From Trichoplax adhaerens (taxonomy: Eukaryota; Placozoa; Uniplacotomia; Trichoplacea; Trichoplacidae): a DNA stretch of 64,000 nucleotides. Made by a program: the position numbers and the translations under genes. The notes beneath the pieces were generated by a model. It was not told the DNA's origin and searched no databases. It was given only the letters and a program-made list of their open reading frames with translations. Below are positions 1-11,095 of the stretch, in pieces. Positions within the stretch are counted from its first letter, which is position 1. Every line of letters begins with the position of its first letter. Location of the stretch: NCBI RefSeq assembly GCF_000150275.1, contig NW_002060948.1, positions 259,066 through 323,065 on the forward strand. Direction: 5' to 3'.

Positions 1-78
1 CATCGCTAAAGATTGGGATGAAAATTGTTTAGTTATTTTATTTATCAAAACTTACAAACTCATAATATTATGTCATAG

Positions 79-1506
79 CATGATATTCCTGATAAGTTAC
101 TGGAAAAAGCGGTAAAAGGTGTCTTAGAGGCGTGCGTTAGTTTTGTTGGAATCGATTGTAATACTGCCGACGTGACAATGCTACAGTAGGATACTTTTAG
201 ATAATTTAAAATAGTATTTGTTGCAAGTCCGCTTAACTTTGGCCTACGTATTATAATAGGCACGTTGCCGGTCTCAATCTTAAGTGTGCAAAAGCTATAG
301 TTGAATATAGAAAAGAGAATGGTCCGCTATGCAACCGTGAACAGTTAAAGAAAATAAAAGGAATTGGACCGAAAACTTTTGAACAATGTGCTGGCTTTCT
401 ACGAATTAATCCTGGTACATATCATTCTGCAAGAGATCCGAAAGCAAAGATACCATTATATAGTTTTGAAATGGAATGTATTTTTCTTGCTTGTCAATAG
501 CTTCCTATGAGGAAAACTTGAGCAACTACACGAGCCTGACGGTATCAACAAGTTCTGGGAAAAGGAAGATATCCACTGATAGTAGTATCGTTGCAAGAAA
601 GAAACAGAGAATAATAGCAGAATCTAACAAGCTAGATATGACGATAATTCATCCCGACAATTATCCTTCAGCACTGAAGTACGGTATTTCTATCGTCGAC
701 TTTGCATGATACCGACAGTGATTGATTAGAATTTTTTTTGCCAGATTTCTCCGGTACTTAGGAGCTACAATGGATGACATAGGCGACCAAAAACTGATTG
801 AAAAAGTTACGCTACAGCTCAATATTCCAGGTTCGTATTCCGATGATGTAGACTTTGTTTACAGTCAATCTACGGTACCGTATAGCGAATATAAACTGTT
901 CCAATAAAGTTACTTCTTATTTAGATCTGTATTATTCTGCAGTAGAATCTAATAGATTCTAATGTGCATATATTATCATTTATTGAAAGGATTTGAAGCT
1001 TTGCAAAAATGTCTAGGGATTGATTCTGACGTATTTAAAAATTTATGCGATGCATTGCAACAGAACCTTGATTTTGATATTAGATCCGGTAACGAAAAAT
1101 TTAAATATTCGTATCTAGTTGTGCAAGTTTCCGACTTACTCTTTTTTTAACAGATTATGATGAACCTGTATTCCGAAGTAGCATTATTTCATTGCAGTCA
1201 ATTGTAAATGGCACAATTTTGACCGGTTGCGTCAGAAATGTGACTACTTTCGGTATATTTGTGGATTGTGGACTAGGAACAGACGGCATGATTCGGATTG
1301 GTGAGGAAGTGATAACTCAATCTGGTATGTCTGCGTTTGCTAAGATGTACGTCAAATTCTTTTATCTATTCGATTAAACTAACGTGAAGTATAATCATAT
1401 AGAAAGCGAAAAACGCCCATTGGGTCCAGGAGATAGAGTAAAGGTAAAGGTTAAGCGTGTGAGCGGTGTAAATAACAAGAGAATCTTACTAGAATTAGCA
1501 CAGTAA
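79..1506 (+). CDS. SRBD1: SRBD1, S1 RNA-binding domain protein 1 (3' end, partial)
   Basis: C-terminal 299 residues of a Tex-like nucleic-acid-binding protein; the 5' part lies before the window. Exons read as 79-185, 260-414, 501-678, 745-830, 990-1088, 1154-1324 and 1403-1506, summing to 900 bp with all phases matching. Exons 1-2 encode the helix-hairpin-helix segment ([10 protein letters not shown], then [17 protein letters not shown] and [17 protein letters not shown]). Exon 3 carries a basic linker and the conserved [13 protein letters not shown]. Exons 6-7 encode the S1 OB-fold ([20 protein letters not shown] and [13 protein letters not shown]) before the TAA. The animal SRBD1 family has this same order of HhH, HPESY-like motif and terminal S1. 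An AATAAA at 1803-1808 may be the poly(A) signal. The family role in RNA or chromatin biology is poorly defined. Confidence 0.9.
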
Positions 1507-2030
1507 CTACTATAAAATGTCCTAACACGTATGATGTAATGTTCGTTAATTAAACTTTCGTTACGTGTTGGTTTAATCCAATCAAATGGTTTGCACACCA
1601 TTACATATTAATGTAAAGAAATTCTTTTTATTTTATATACGCGTATAAAGGCGATATTAAATATTGTCATATGCATGATGCATGCTGTATATTAAAAGCT
1701 GGCTGATATTAAAGAGAATTTTTAAAAGTATTCAGTTTCCAAATATAGGATTAATTAAAACCTTCTTTTCGTGATAAAGCGTGTCCGATTTGAATGTTTT
1801 ACAATAAAAACAGATGTTGTATCATTAGCGTATTGTAAGATCTTTAGATATAATATAGTAATATTTTACATACATTGCTAATCTTTATCCAATAAAACAT
1901 GGCTTGACTTTTATCAATGGTCATAAAAGGTTGAGTGATTTTTTTGAATATTGCATAGTGATTTGTTCACCTAAAGGTGGTGTCTGATCCTCAGTTATCG
2001 ATGGAAATACATACAGTTATCCTATAAAAA
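1507..2030. other. Convergent intergenic spacer between SRBD1 and PNPT1
   Basis: AT-rich 3' flank shared by two tail-to-tail genes. AATAAA hexamers on the plus strand (1803-1808 and 1893-1898) could serve SRBD1. No coding exon is visible. Confidence 0.6.
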
Positions 2031-5000
2031 TTATTGTTCCTGTTCGTGTTCAGAATGGCTACCGATCAGCTCTTCCATCCCTTTGATGTCATCCTTACTG
2101 GGCGTCTCTTTTTTCTTAGGATCAGTGGATGAGTTAGGTGGAAATATGGAACTCGACAGCGCTGGCAATAGTGCCTTCCTTGATAGCCGATATCTGTTTG
2201 TTATCGGATCACGACCAAAGCACTTCACCGTCATTTCGTGACCAATACTGTAACCAAGTAATTCTGGTCTAGATACCTATGAAGTATTCATATGGACAAT
2301 AACAGTTAAAACTGGAACCAATGTGACCATAGAAATACTCTAATAAGACTGCTACAGTACTACCCTTCGATGATCCAACTGAGATACGTGCAACAGAATC
2401 GGTTGAGTATTAGGTTCCATTTCCAACATCACTCCAAAATTCCTGCAAATTAAAAATAAAAGACATCAATTAAATCGGATACTAGTCGTGTTTTAGATAA
2501 CTCAGGATTTATACTTTATATCAACAATCTTCCCGGTATAGATTTGAGAGAATTTAAGATCTGGTTCCTAAAGTAAATTTTGCAAATACTTGTTAACAAA
2601 GTCATAATAGCAGAGCAACGCTGCCGTGTGACATTCTAAATTTAGTGTGAATAAGGAAAGCTACGATATACTCGTACTTTCAAATCAGCCATCAACTCTT
2701 CTATTCTTTGCTTCACATTCGCTAAGGCTTTGGCGCTTGGAGCATAAATTGAAACTTTGTCTTCATCTACGAAATTTATGTCACACCCTAATATGTAATT
2801 TTAGACAAATATTAAGAACTGCTTTAAAAAATGATAACTGTAATCATGACTGACCGTATTCTTCCTGTAAACCCTTGATTGTGACACCGCCTAAACCTAC
2901 TATACTGAACCTCTTACCCGCAGGCACATCAACAATGTCTTATAAAAAGTAGCAATAAATGGTAGTAAGAGTCTGTGACATTCTCATAAAATAGTCAGCA
3001 ACGATAATACACATAAAGCACTGATTTACCAAAAACTGGAGCGCTACTTTTTACGTCCAATCGTGGCTTATCTATTACGCCGTACATTATGTCGAGCACC
3101 TTTCCTCTAGCCACTAAAAATGTGCGGTGAATCATAATGTTAGGGAGAGTATTACAGGCACTTGCAATCACGGTTGATAGACTATTTAAAGACATAAACG
3201 CAATGTACGAACCAGCCGACTTCTTTATCGCTTCCTCGATTAGTTCCATAGAGACTCCTGTTACTTTAAAATCCGCCTACATAATTATCATTATTGTATC
3301 ATTCACAACATGTGATAGCATGAAAAAGATACCACAATTGCTCTCTAACCTGCAATGATGTGATGCCTTCTCTTGAGCCTGCAATTTTAAAATCCATTTC
3401 TCCAAAATAGTCCTCAATACCCTGTATTAATAGTATTTGTGCGAGAATTATATTGTATCATAGAGAATAAGATTCGGCGATTTAACTAGCATTGCATTCA
3501 TTTCGTGTACATATCTATATATTTGATACTTACCGCAATATCAGTTAAAATCTTATAGTTAAATTTTGAACCATCATCACTAGGATTAGCTACTAAACCC
3601 ATCGCTACTCCAGCAATATGACGAGAAATAGGTACTCCTTAGGTTAACGAAATTATAGCGATGTAATTAGTAATTAATGAAATGATAAAATACGAATACG
3701 AATGTATCTAACCATAGAAACTGATTTAAGATTAAGTGTTAAATATATGCAGCGATTCAGGTGCTTACCTGCATCCATCAATGCTAAACTTCCACCACAG
3801 GCAGATGCCATCGATGTCGATCCTGTCCACATTGAATATTATCTTTAACATTATTTAAATATCCATTAATAATTAACTAATATAACCTACCATTTGACAT
3901 CAAGACTTGACCAGTTAACCGAACTGTAAACGGAAAGTCGTCAGATACAACAGATCGTAAAGCATTCTTTGCTAAAGTACCTGTTGCAGTAATTCAGATC
4001 ATGGTTATACGACTTCTTAAGCATTAGTAATTATTAACTCTTAAAACTGAACTGACCATGACCAATTTCTCGTCTAGAATTTTCCATAACTCTTCCAATT
4101 TCATTATTTGCATACGGAGGAAACTGTCACCAGGTTAACCGAAGTAATTAGCTTATATATATATTATGATAAGAAAGTTAGAAAACATAACCCTGAATAC
4201 TAACTAACATACTTCATAATGGAGAATAAAACTGCGATGACGTTCGCCACTGTAAATAAATCGAATTAAGGATACTGTTAGTGTATATATAATGATAGAC
4301 TGTAATTATTACGAAAAAATTTATAAGAGGACGGACTTAAATTCAAAATACTCTATAGTCTTGAAGAGTCATTATCTAACCCTAATATCGCAGTGGTTAT
4401 ATCAAATCTTTGTAGCGAAAGTTTAGACCCTAGTACAGCTGTGGTAAAAATCTGAAACCATGCAAGAACACTCATTACATAATGGTATTAGTTATTATTG
4501 ACGCTATCGAAAGCAGTGAAGCTTTGTGTAACACCTGACTCTCTCCACGCTTAAAAAGGGAAGAACCATGTAAGGCTGGAAAAATGTTTATCTCTGCATC
4601 GATTGGCCGTAAATCATTCAATCCACGACCATCACAGCTATTTACATTGAAGCAAATAGTATCAACTCATAAGTAATAGTTCTTCAACGCATTAACGAAC
4701 AATTATAACACAGTATACTCCATGAGCGCTAATTATTAATTTAAAATGTACCGAATAGATTTAGTCATCACATTTTGAGTTATACATCTCTTAGTAACGG
4801 AACTGAATGAATCTGATAATTGAAAGTTATCAGCATTTGGAAACATTTCTATGTAAAATGAGATATAGAATAAGTAATTATTACACCAAGATAATCAACT
4901 TAGTACGAAAATAATATAAGGCTGAATTTTACCTTGGAGAGTTTTAAAATTTTCATCCACAACTTTCCTTGCAGCTCGATCCCGGGAAAGCTACATTAGA

Positions 5001-7177
5001 GTGTTTAAGACTTTATTTAATGCACGTACTTAACGAGCGATAAAAAATACTTTCATACTGTTATTTCGCTACAGTTTAACGATACCTTTTTATGAGAAAA
5101 GTCCAGCATGATATCATTTATCTGATCGCCTATAAGACTGCATAAAAGAGAAATAATAGTACTTCTTAAGTTGCATAATTGCGTAAGGTAAGCCTTAAAA
5201 TTTTTAATCCTACTTATAAGCTCCTTCTTTGATGCTTTCATCTAATCTATAGAAAGTTAGATTAGTCTTATCTTTGCCATATCTATGACCAAAATCTTCT
5301 ACGGCTTTAACAACATTTTGGGCCTAATAAATAACGACAGTAGCAATAGTTTAATTTTCTTTAAAGTCAAGTCGTTTCATATGCAAAATAAATCATGTGA
5401 GATACACAATTTTGCTCACGGATTTTCAATATCGTTAATGTCTAACCTCTTCGAGGCCATACGTGATAGCTTTTAAAACCCCAGCGTCAGGTAACTCAGA
5501 GGCTGTGCCTTCCAACATAACTAGAATCATTTGTAAGCATTGAGTTATTTTATAAAGGCATACCAATCAATGCAATTAATATGTTAACAATTGCGAATAC
5601 AATATTACCTAATCCTTTCGCAGAAGCTACAATAACTAAGTCTAACTTCGATTGATATAACTAAAGAACAAAAGATGAATTAATAATGGCAGTAAAATAG
5701 CAAGGAGAAGCAATGTGTCTATCAGATATCCCTATTTACCACAAAATCTATAATAAGTACTTCGTCTAGCAAATTTATTCTGATCACATTACTACTGTTA
5801 CTAACCTCAACTCGCGTAGGATTGATTATTACTTCATCATTAATATAACCCACTCTAACAGCCCCTGTAATATTAATTTGTCAATCAAAATTTTTAATTT
5901 CAAGATTTTACATCTCCTAATCAAGGCTATACCAATTGGTCCGTTCCACGGTATGTTTGATATCGTTAAAGCGGCCGATGCTACATACGGTATGCAAAAA
6001 TTTGCAAAACTTTTCAATAGCTTACTAACAAATTATTTGTCATTAAATAATAAGCTGGTGCATATATGATTAGTAGTAAGTAGTCTCCTACCTCCATTTA
6101 TAGCCGGAACTATCGTATCGCGTTCGGCATCAGCAGACATCAAGCTACATACAATCTATTAGTAACATAAGGCAATCGTGATATATATTTTTGGCATAGA
6201 TGTAGTAAAGCAAAGAAAATATTTCTTCAGTACATAAAGTTTAGCATTTCTTTCCGTACCTGCACTTCTTGTGGCATACCACGTTGAAAAGATGACCTTA
6301 TGGAACGATCTATTAATTATATACATAATTATAATGAATGCAAGGATCAATACAATGCAGTCTAAAAGTTGCGAGTGAATAATTATTAACTTAAACGAGA
6401 ATGATAATAATACACACCAATGCTTCTGCTTGCTAGAATTTCTCTTTCACTTGGACCTAATTCTCGCTTGAAAAAATTAACTGGTATCTTTCCAGTCGCA
6501 GAGGCTTTCTCTCTATAATCCACCTATTTAGCAATAAAATAATGTCAAGACCGTTTCACATTTTATTAATTAATTAAGAACGATCAATTATTTATTCTTA
6601 TTGATTTCAAGTACTAATGCACTATTACATACAGGTTGCTTCAAAGCTTAGAAAGTATTCTATTTATTTTAGCAGTATTCAGTAAATGATTTGAGTTTGG
6701 AATAATAAGCTTATGCTGACATGTATTACCCGTAAGGGAGCGAAGCCAGCGTAGGAAGTAGTAGCTCGACTCATCACTGCAGTAACTAAGACTGCGGTCG
6801 ATCCAGTCTATAGTTATAAAATACAGATTACTGGTTTGAGCAAGAATCCATAGAATACCTGAATCTATCACGTAATTTATAGCCCATACTTCAGACCTCT
6901 GAATAGGAAATATTATATTCAACTAAATAAGGCAAATCTATTATCTGCAACGTTATCCCTATGCACTATTGACATTATTCTACAGTAATACAAAATATAG
7001 TAGGTAAAGGTTAAAATTATACCGATAAGTAGGACATAAGTTATCAAAGTCTGGAGATTAATTTAAATTAGCAGTCAATGAATAAGTTCTACAGTTACTT
7101 CAATTTGAACTTACTTCTACAAGGACAGATCCATCTGCAATAGTTGCAAGCTTACCACAAGAAAATTTTATTTCGCT
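2031..7177 (-). CDS. PNPT1: PNPT1, polyribonucleotide nucleotidyltransferase 1 (5' end unresolved)
   Basis: Mitochondrial 3'-5' phosphorolytic exoribonuclease with two RNase PH domains, a KH and an S1 domain, in many small exons. From the N-terminal side: 7177 to about 7110 ([13 protein letters not shown]), about 6785-6727 ([13 protein letters not shown]), 6420-6530 ([20 protein letters not shown]), 6280-6320 ([11 protein letters not shown]) and about 5990-5930 ([15 protein letters not shown]). The second RNase PH domain shows [15 protein letters not shown] and [12 protein letters not shown] near 4530-4630, [20 protein letters not shown] near 4070-4130, [16 protein letters not shown] near 3770-3830 and [17 protein letters not shown] near 3355-3425. 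The KH domain ([20 protein letters not shown]) is near 2860-2920. The final S1 exon is 2031-2276 ([20 protein letters not shown]). The exon with the start codon and targeting peptide was not identified upstream of 7177. Confidence 0.9.
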
Positions 7178-8226
7178 AAAAAAATTTTAATATCATGAGA
7201 ATTTTTCAATGGTGTAAGAATTCAATATGGATAAAATAAAAATTGAATGGCATCCCAATTAATGTGATAATCATTTAAAGTACAATCAATAAAGGAGTTG
7301 AAGATAATCCGTCATGTATTCTGGTTATGTTCTAACAAGATTATTCGAATAGTATGCCTTACATACACTACTTTGTATTAATTATTTTATGCTAACACTT
7401 TTTTATTGTGATATCAAAATAGTCAGTGATCACTATCGAGCAAAAGACGGATTGGTAGTCAGCAGCGACGAATTAACAGACAAATAACCACTACCTCAGA
7501 TTCATGTTATACATATTAGGAAAGGGTTACGCTTTCCACAAACACGCGTATGACCATCTGCATGTTAAGAATGACCGATGTTATTGATTGTAAGTTAGCT
7601 TTTCAAGCTAAATCGTTGACTCTAATGTAAGATTGAAGCATCTTCCACAAGAAGAGTTATTGATGGCAGTAGCATAGCCATGTAGTATCAATGTACTCGT
7701 TTGCTTGCATGCACGAGTATGCATGCAAACATGGATTGCTCTGACATGAAGAGCCATTCTAAGCATACTATACAACAGTGTCGTAAGCCCTCACAACATC
7801 GATCCAAGTAAATACTGTAAGCCCTATTTCCGTTATGGGATATTAACCAATGGAACTATCTACTGCCTAAAATGAACCTTTTATCTATTTAAGTTACTGC
7901 AATCAATCAATCCATAGCTTACCTATTGCCAGAGACGGTCGTCAAGCAACCTGTATGTGCATGATTGTAACGACGAGTAATTTCTCTACAATATCGGTGA
8001 ATCTTCAAGCCATATCTGTAAGCTTGACTATTATAGGATATAATATTAGCTAATCTACTCAAAGAACTCAACGGCATATCGAGGTAATGGAGTTACTACA
8101 AGTCAAAACTGAGCAAATGACGTTGGAGATGTGGGCATCGATTCGCGAGCAAACACAATCTACTGCTGTACACGGTTTGACGCGATTTAGCTGGTGTGCT
8201 GCCAGTTGGATCTTCGTCAATAAATT
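7178..8226. other. 5' flank or unresolved first exon(s) of PNPT1
   Basis: About 1 kb without a convincing exon. The first recognised PNPT1 exon begins in mid-codon at 7177, so a start exon should lie further right, but no mitochondrial-presequence-like ORF with a matching donor stood out. A small imperfect hairpin (GTTTGC...GCAAAC arms) lies at 7699-7730. Confidence 0.4.
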
Positions 8227-8264
8227 ACTGTACCGTACTGTACGTTTTCACAGTACGGTACAGT
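8227..8264. repeat. Perfect 15-bp inverted repeat with 8-nt loop
   Basis: Arms ACTGTACCGTACTGT (8227-8241) and ACAGTACGGTACAGT (8250-8264) are exact reverse complements around an 8-nt loop. The sequence belongs to the window-wide TACTG/TACAG pentamer family. Confidence 0.9.
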
Positions 8265-8346
8265 ATGCCAATACGGTACTGGACACTGTCCACCGTATAG
8301 GCATCTAACTCACAATCATCGTACGTACAGTCATGGCGGACTAAAC

Positions 8347-9083
8347 TCCAGGTTGCATCATTCAATCTGACATGTACACTTGTAAATGTGCAAATGGCGG
8401 AAGCACATGTGCAATGGCGGTACTGTAGCACACTGGTCTACACTAGTCTGCGCCATTGATCTTGAAGCATACAGTACTGTTGAAGTTTCCGGTGTTTTTT
8501 TTATTCTTAACCTCCAAGCCGACCACTCATGGCAGCTATTATTTTTAACATCATTTGCAGAGGTCTGCTTCCAAGACTCTAGCTATGCCGTTGCTCCAGG
8601 TTGCATCATTCAATCTGACATGTACACTTGTAAATGTGCAAATGGCGGAAGCACATGTGCAATGGCGGTACTGTAGCACACTGGTCTACACTAGTCTGCG
8701 CCATTGATCTTGAAGCATACAGTACTGTTGAAGTTTCCGGGTTTTTTTTACTCTTAACCTCCAAGCCGACCACTCATGGCAGCTATTATTTTTGACATCA
8801 TTTGCAGAGGTCTGCTTCCAAGACTCTAGCTATGCCGTTGCTCCAGGTTGCATCGTTCAATCTGACTGCACTTGTAAATGTGCAAATGGCGGAAGCACAT
8901 GTGCAATGGCGGTACTGTAGCACACTGGTCTACACTAGTCTGCGCCATTGATCTTGAAGCATACAGTACTGTTGAAGTTTCCGGGTTTTTATTCTTAACC
9001 TCCAAGCCGACCACTCATGGCAGCTATTATTTTTGACATCATTTGCAGAGGTCTGCTTTCAAGACTCTAGCTCTGCCGTTGCA
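8347..9083. repeat. Three-copy tandem repeat, unit about 247 bp
   Basis: Copies begin at 8349, 8597 and 8844 with the shared start CAGGTTGCATC. The first two are almost identical; the third lacks a few bases and ends near 9083. Each unit contains the paired phrases AAATGGCGGAAGC and GCAATGGCGGTACTG and a variable poly-T run. ORFs crossing the array exist only because the repeat lacks stops in some frames; no conserved protein is recognisable. Confidence 0.92.
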
Positions 9084-9833
9084 GGTGCTTCAAATTGAAC
9101 TACAAACACTTATGTGAAGTAGGTCAGGATAGTCAGGGATGGCCTGCTGGTCTAGGGTTGTGGTGCAGCCTGAAATACAAATGGCACAGGCTGAAGAAAG
9201 CTTGGCTGAATGCAATAATTCATCATGAGCTGCTCGGACTAGGGGGATAGATTGCAAGTGTCGTTAGCTTAGAGTAACTGATCCGTAGCATTATTGGTAG
9301 TGCTTTGCTGATTCACCAATTCTTCTCGATCATCTAATCATGGGAATGTTCAATATAAATTGTTCGTATTGTATACTTCGACACGGCCATTTCTGTATGT
9401 ACTGTATATTGCTCCCATGTCGATGTGTATGAAAAATCCAGATTGAAATAGTTAGGTCTAGTGTACAATATACCTAATTAGAATCTCCAGAATTTGGTGA
9501 ATATGGTGCCACCAACCAAATCATGAACGAAATGGGCATGATGTACATCTAGTGTAGTAGTCCATGACTGGTTAGGTCTGCTATACTGTACAGCTTACAG
9601 CCCAGGGTTGCAGTACTCTACTTAAACTTGGTCATTTAAGCTACAATAAGCTGTTCATTAGCCCTCGATATTCAGTAATTGCACTCTTATTGATATAATA
9701 CGCCTTGGACTGTAATGAATAGATTTTACAACCGCCTCAAAATTTGAGTTGTTAAAATTCAAATCTCTAATGTGACGCAATTATATGTCTACAGCTACAA
9801 TATTAGAGTATTCGTGCCTGCTCGTGTGCAGTA
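9084..9833. other. Spacer without recognised gene
   Basis: No exon-like segment with family similarity is visible on either strand. The DNA is less AT-rich at its left end, next to the tandem array. Confidence 0.5.
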
Positions 9834-9903
9834 ATGGATCGTAACAGGGCGAGACAGTTAATGGAACTCGAAAGAAAAACCGTCAGGCTGGAGCAGTATA
9901 GAG
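9834..9903 (+). CDS. Possible orphan first exon, charged coiled-coil-like peptide
   Basis: An ATG opens a short, highly charged segment (MDRNRARQLMELERKTVRL) followed by a GTTAAA that could be a donor. The Arg/Glu/Leu-rich composition resembles the start of a small coiled-coil protein and contrasts with the Phe/Ile/Lys-rich translation that follows, as expected where an exon ends. No downstream exon on this strand was found, so this may be chance. The family is not recognised. Confidence 0.22.
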
Positions 9904-10518
9904 TTAAATTGGATATTCTTTTCGATGCTCATTTTATTTATAGTTTTAAATTAAATTTTCTGAAAAATTATAAATTACAAGATAAAACAAATGACGCCAC
10001 ACTGACTATACAGTATATAATATAATAATATTAAATTTCGTAAAGTACGTATAAATGGCAATATTTCACATTACGAAAGGGCTTTTGATTATAATCATAG
10101 AATAAATAAAATATCGGACATTATTAATTCTAGGAGTTGAGGTTTCGTTTTAAACAGCCAATGCTGTTATATAATAATATTCTTGTAGAATAATAATTAT
10201 CACAGATGCAATAATTTCAGGAAATCATAAGGCTTTGTATATGGCAAAACTTAGAATATTCCGGTAATCCAAAACGTATACATTTAAAATATTACTATAG
10301 CAAATATCCAGTAAGGTAATATTGTAAATAAAACTTATAAGGAATTGTACAACAATTCAAAATCCTTATCTTAAACATGATGATGAATAATTCTATCGAC
10401 AATCAATTCAGTCAAGATAGATAGCGTTAGGTAATTAAATTATTATAGTATCATTTAGTCTTAAGATAGTTTCTATAAAGCCAGTATGACTTCTTTAACA
10501 AGAGAATCAATTTCAATT

Positions 10519-10878
10519 CTAAGTCGAATTACCTGATCTACATTCCTGGAGCTCATGGTCCAGTAAATTATACAATATCGATGAATTGGTGTCGCCTCTA
10601 GACTTTAACCAATCCATCAAGCTGTAAAATACTTTCAATTGCATATTAAATAGTCTTAGCAACAAAGACCTGCTTTTATTATTTGATGAAGTATGTCGGA
10701 GTTCTAATTCTTGCAGATCATCAACTGTTAATAATTCTCGCTCGAATAAATAATCAGACAACGCAGTTGCATCGATTTTATTGCAGATGGTTGTAAAATT
10801 TTTTTGTAGAATTTTCCCTTCCATTGTTCCTTTCAAAGTCATCTTGTTATCATTTTTGTCTAATAACGAATGAAGCAT
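10519..10878 (-). CDS. CARD (death-fold) domain protein, 119 aa
   Basis: Single-exon ORF that is mostly one CARD-type six-helix death fold. After about 25 residues come LQKNFTTICNKIDATALSDY, LFERELLTVDDLQELELRH and FYSLMDWLKSRG then YNLLDHELQ. This follows the CARD pattern of helix 1, the D/YLF..LLT.DE.EE turn, a mid-domain Ser/Arg loop, and a closing helix pair. CARDs bind other CARDs in apoptosis and innate-immune adaptors. No other domain is visible, so it would be a CARD-only adaptor or regulator. A donor-like GTAATT sits just before the stop, so an extra exon is possible. It lies 218 bp downstream of the same-strand ankyrin gene. The domain call is by pattern only. Confidence 0.62.
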   Translation of the reverse strand: MLHSLLDKNDNKMTLKGTMEGKILQKNFTTICNKIDATALSDYLFERELLTVDDLQELELRHTSSNNKSRSLLLRLFNMQLKVFYSLMDWLKSRGDTNSSILYNLLDHELQECRSGNST

Positions 10879-11095
10879 AATGAAAATTAACTGCAGTTGA
10901 ATCGATTATAGCAAATAACTACCGACAACTACTGCATTGGTGAACATTAATCCACAGGCAAACATGCTCTATAGGCGTATAAGAGTATATAGTATAGAAA
11001 CTTTTACAAGTGAGAATTGCTCAAACTTAGAAACTGAAATATCCTACGATAAAATAGTTTATCAGCAACTGATGTGCTACTCCAAATAAACTATA

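Noticed and set aside
5878-6069. Plus-strand ORF with a protein-like look opposite PNPT1
   Set aside because: The minus strand encodes the conserved IPWNGPIG segment of PNPase with splice sites; the plus frame is its shadow.
8347-9083. Possible CRISPR-like array
   Set aside because: Units are contiguous 247-bp direct repeats without unique spacers, and the genome is eukaryotic.
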